In this document: in pieces, positions 5,974 to 6,845 of the stretch | How positions within the stretch are numbered: position 1 is the first letter of the stretch | Layout: every line of letters starts with the position of its first letter | Assembly: GCA_030754315.1 (NCBI GenBank) | Contig: JASMAO010000063.1 | Span: 1-6,845 of the forward strand | Source of the DNA: SAR202 cluster bacterium | GTDB taxonomy: Bacteria; Chloroflexota; Dehalococcoidia; Lucifugimonadales; JASMAO01 | DNA length: 6,845 bases | Direction: 5' to 3' | Program-made: the position numbers and the translations under genes | Notes under the pieces: model-generated | Told to the model about the DNA's origin: nothing | Database searches by the model: none | The model's input: only the letters and a program-made list of their open reading frames with translations

Positions 5974-5980
5974 CTCCTTT
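5974..5980 (-). promoter_or_regulatory. Ribosome binding site that decides the start of the Ser hydrolase
   Basis: AAAGGAG on the complement lies eight bases before ATG at 5965. It falls inside codons 3-5 of the longer in-frame reading from 5986, so the shorter protein (beginning MPYTNNG) is the likely product. Confidence 0.75.
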
Positions 5981-6199
5981 CCCCATAGTAGCATTCGATC
6001 GCAGACGTAATGATAGTTATCGGAGATTTTCCCAAGGGGATGCGAGTTGTGACGAAGAGGGGTCGCACGGCACTCTGTTAAACACGAACAACGAACTCGG
6101 AGGGGCCTGCAGGGTGGTTACAGGTGTGGAAAACTATCGGACGGATAAAATGATCTTACACGTGAGAAGAAATCATTATATTTGAAAGGGGGTCTCGAA

Positions 6200-6845
6200 A
6201 TGACATCCACTCGGTTTGGGTTTGGTGATTTCCAATACGAAGTGGTTCCCGAATGGGGACTTAACACAGATATGGGCATTGTATCTGACGTAGCAACCGA
6301 CTCAAATGACCGGGTATATCTTGCAGTAAGGAATACACCTCATCCGGAAGTATTAGGAGGTGCCATCTTGGTATTCGATCGTGATGGACATATGATCGAT
6401 TCGTGGGGTGAAGGCCTTTTCACGACACCTCACGGAATTTGGATTAGTAAAGAAGATAAGATTTTCCTAGCCGATTCTAGCGATCATACCGTCCGTTCCT
6501 ACACTAATGACGGCCGACTAGAGTTTACTATTGGCACCCAGGGCAAAACAGGAGAACCTGGCTACCCCTTTAACAGGCCCACCCGTGCCGCTCTATCTAA
6601 CTCCGGCACGCTATTTGTGTCCGACGGATATGGCCAAGATAGAATTCATAAGTTCACGAACGATGGCAAGTGGATCATGTCTTTCGGTGAAACAGGTAAA
6701 GGGTCAGGGTTTCTAAATTTACCTCATGATGTAACCATTGGAAACGATGACCAAGTCTATGTACTGGACAGGGAAAATAGACGATGTCAAGTATTCGACC
6801 AAGACGGAAAATATGAAGGGGAGTTTGAAGGCCTAAGGTCACCGA
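6200..6845 (+). CDS. NHL/PAL-like six-bladed beta-propeller protein, 3' end outside the window
   Basis: The frame is open from ATG 6200 to the window edge, giving 215 residues. AAAGGGGG (6185-6192) lies seven bases upstream. NHL-type blades are visible around residues 28-60, 77-103, 126-153 and 174-200, each with D-x-x-x-x-VYL/VFV-like strands and a DG turn. The protein resembles the lyase domain (PAL) of animal peptidylglycine amidating enzymes: TPHGI (76-80, His78) and LPHDV (174-178, His176) match two zinc-ligand histidines, DGYGQDRI (142-149) holds the equivalent of the active-site Tyr (Tyr144), VYLAVRN (39-45) holds an Arg (Arg44) at the place of the active-site Arg, and DRENRRCQVF (190-199) matches the conserved DREN segment. 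The third zinc His would lie beyond the edge. No signal peptide is seen, so it is probably cytosolic. Bacterial members are often annotated as PAL-like, but their true substrates are unknown. Confidence 0.88.
   Translation, partial: MTSTRFGFGDFQYEVVPEWGLNTDMGIVSDVATDSNDRVYLAVRNTPHPEVLGGAILVFDRDGHMIDSWGEGLFTTPHGIWISKEDKIFLADSSDHTVRSYTNDGRLEFTIGTQGKTGEPGYPFNRPTRAALSNSGTLFVSDGYGQDRIHKFTNDGKWIMSFGETGKGSGFLNLPHDVTIGNDDQVYVLDRENRRCQVFDQDGKYEGEFEGLRSP

Noticed and set aside
5966..6199. A plus-strand open frame crossing the Ser hydrolase start and the divergent spacer (to 6185), and TAAAAT (6146-6151) as a -10 box.
   Set aside because: The frame is partly antisense to the hydrolase and has no ribosome binding site. 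TAAAAT has no -35 box at 16-18 bases, so no promoter is called, although both divergent genes must have promoters here.

Overview
The window looks like a piece of a bacterial chromosome or metagenomic contig with moderate, roughly balanced GC and good Shine-Dalgarno sites (AGGAGG, AAGGAG, AAAGGAG). It carries seven protein genes of small-molecule metabolism. There are no rRNA, tRNA, CRISPR, phage or insertion-sequence signals. The gene types (DUF4286-like ferredoxin-fold protein, Cys-elbow alpha/beta hydrolase, VOC protein with a tail ending in an FEGKFP-like motif, DHRS1-like SDR, zinc-dependent dehydrogenase, PAL-like beta-propeller) resemble the accessory catabolic repertoires of uncultured environmental bacteria such as marine Chloroflexota/SAR202. 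That placement is from memory and only a suggestion.

Layout. 220-531 (+) is a small DUF4286-like protein that starts at TTG, followed at once by a perfect hairpin. 733-1491 (+) is an alpha/beta hydrolase with a cysteine nucleophile elbow. A 357-base stretch without a clear gene follows. 1849-2319 (-) is a VOC-family (glyoxalase/extradiol dioxygenase fold) protein, divergent across 318 bases from a two-gene (+) operon: a DHRS1-like SDR (2638-3540) and a zinc-dependent dehydrogenase (3576-4670). A 518-base gap between convergent genes follows; it contains one candidate 33-codon ORF with an excellent ribosome binding site. 5189-5965 (-) is a classical Ser-Asp-His alpha/beta hydrolase. It diverges from the last gene (6200 to the right edge, +), the N-terminal part of a beta-propeller protein resembling peptidyl-alpha-hydroxyglycine alpha-amidating lyase (PAL). 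That gene runs off the window.

How they may work together. Two hydrolases, a VOC protein, an SDR, an alcohol dehydrogenase and a DUF4286-like protein fit a peripheral pathway for oxidising and hydrolysing a carbonyl, ester or ring-cleaved substrate. Only the SDR-dehydrogenase pair is clearly one operon; the rest is association by neighbourhood. No transporter, regulator or oxygenase that would name the substrate is in view. I found no unmistakable new multi-gene system. The points most worth checking are the Cys-elbow hydrolase without a C-terminal catalytic His, the PAL-like protein without an obvious monooxygenase partner, and the small ORF at 5063-5164.
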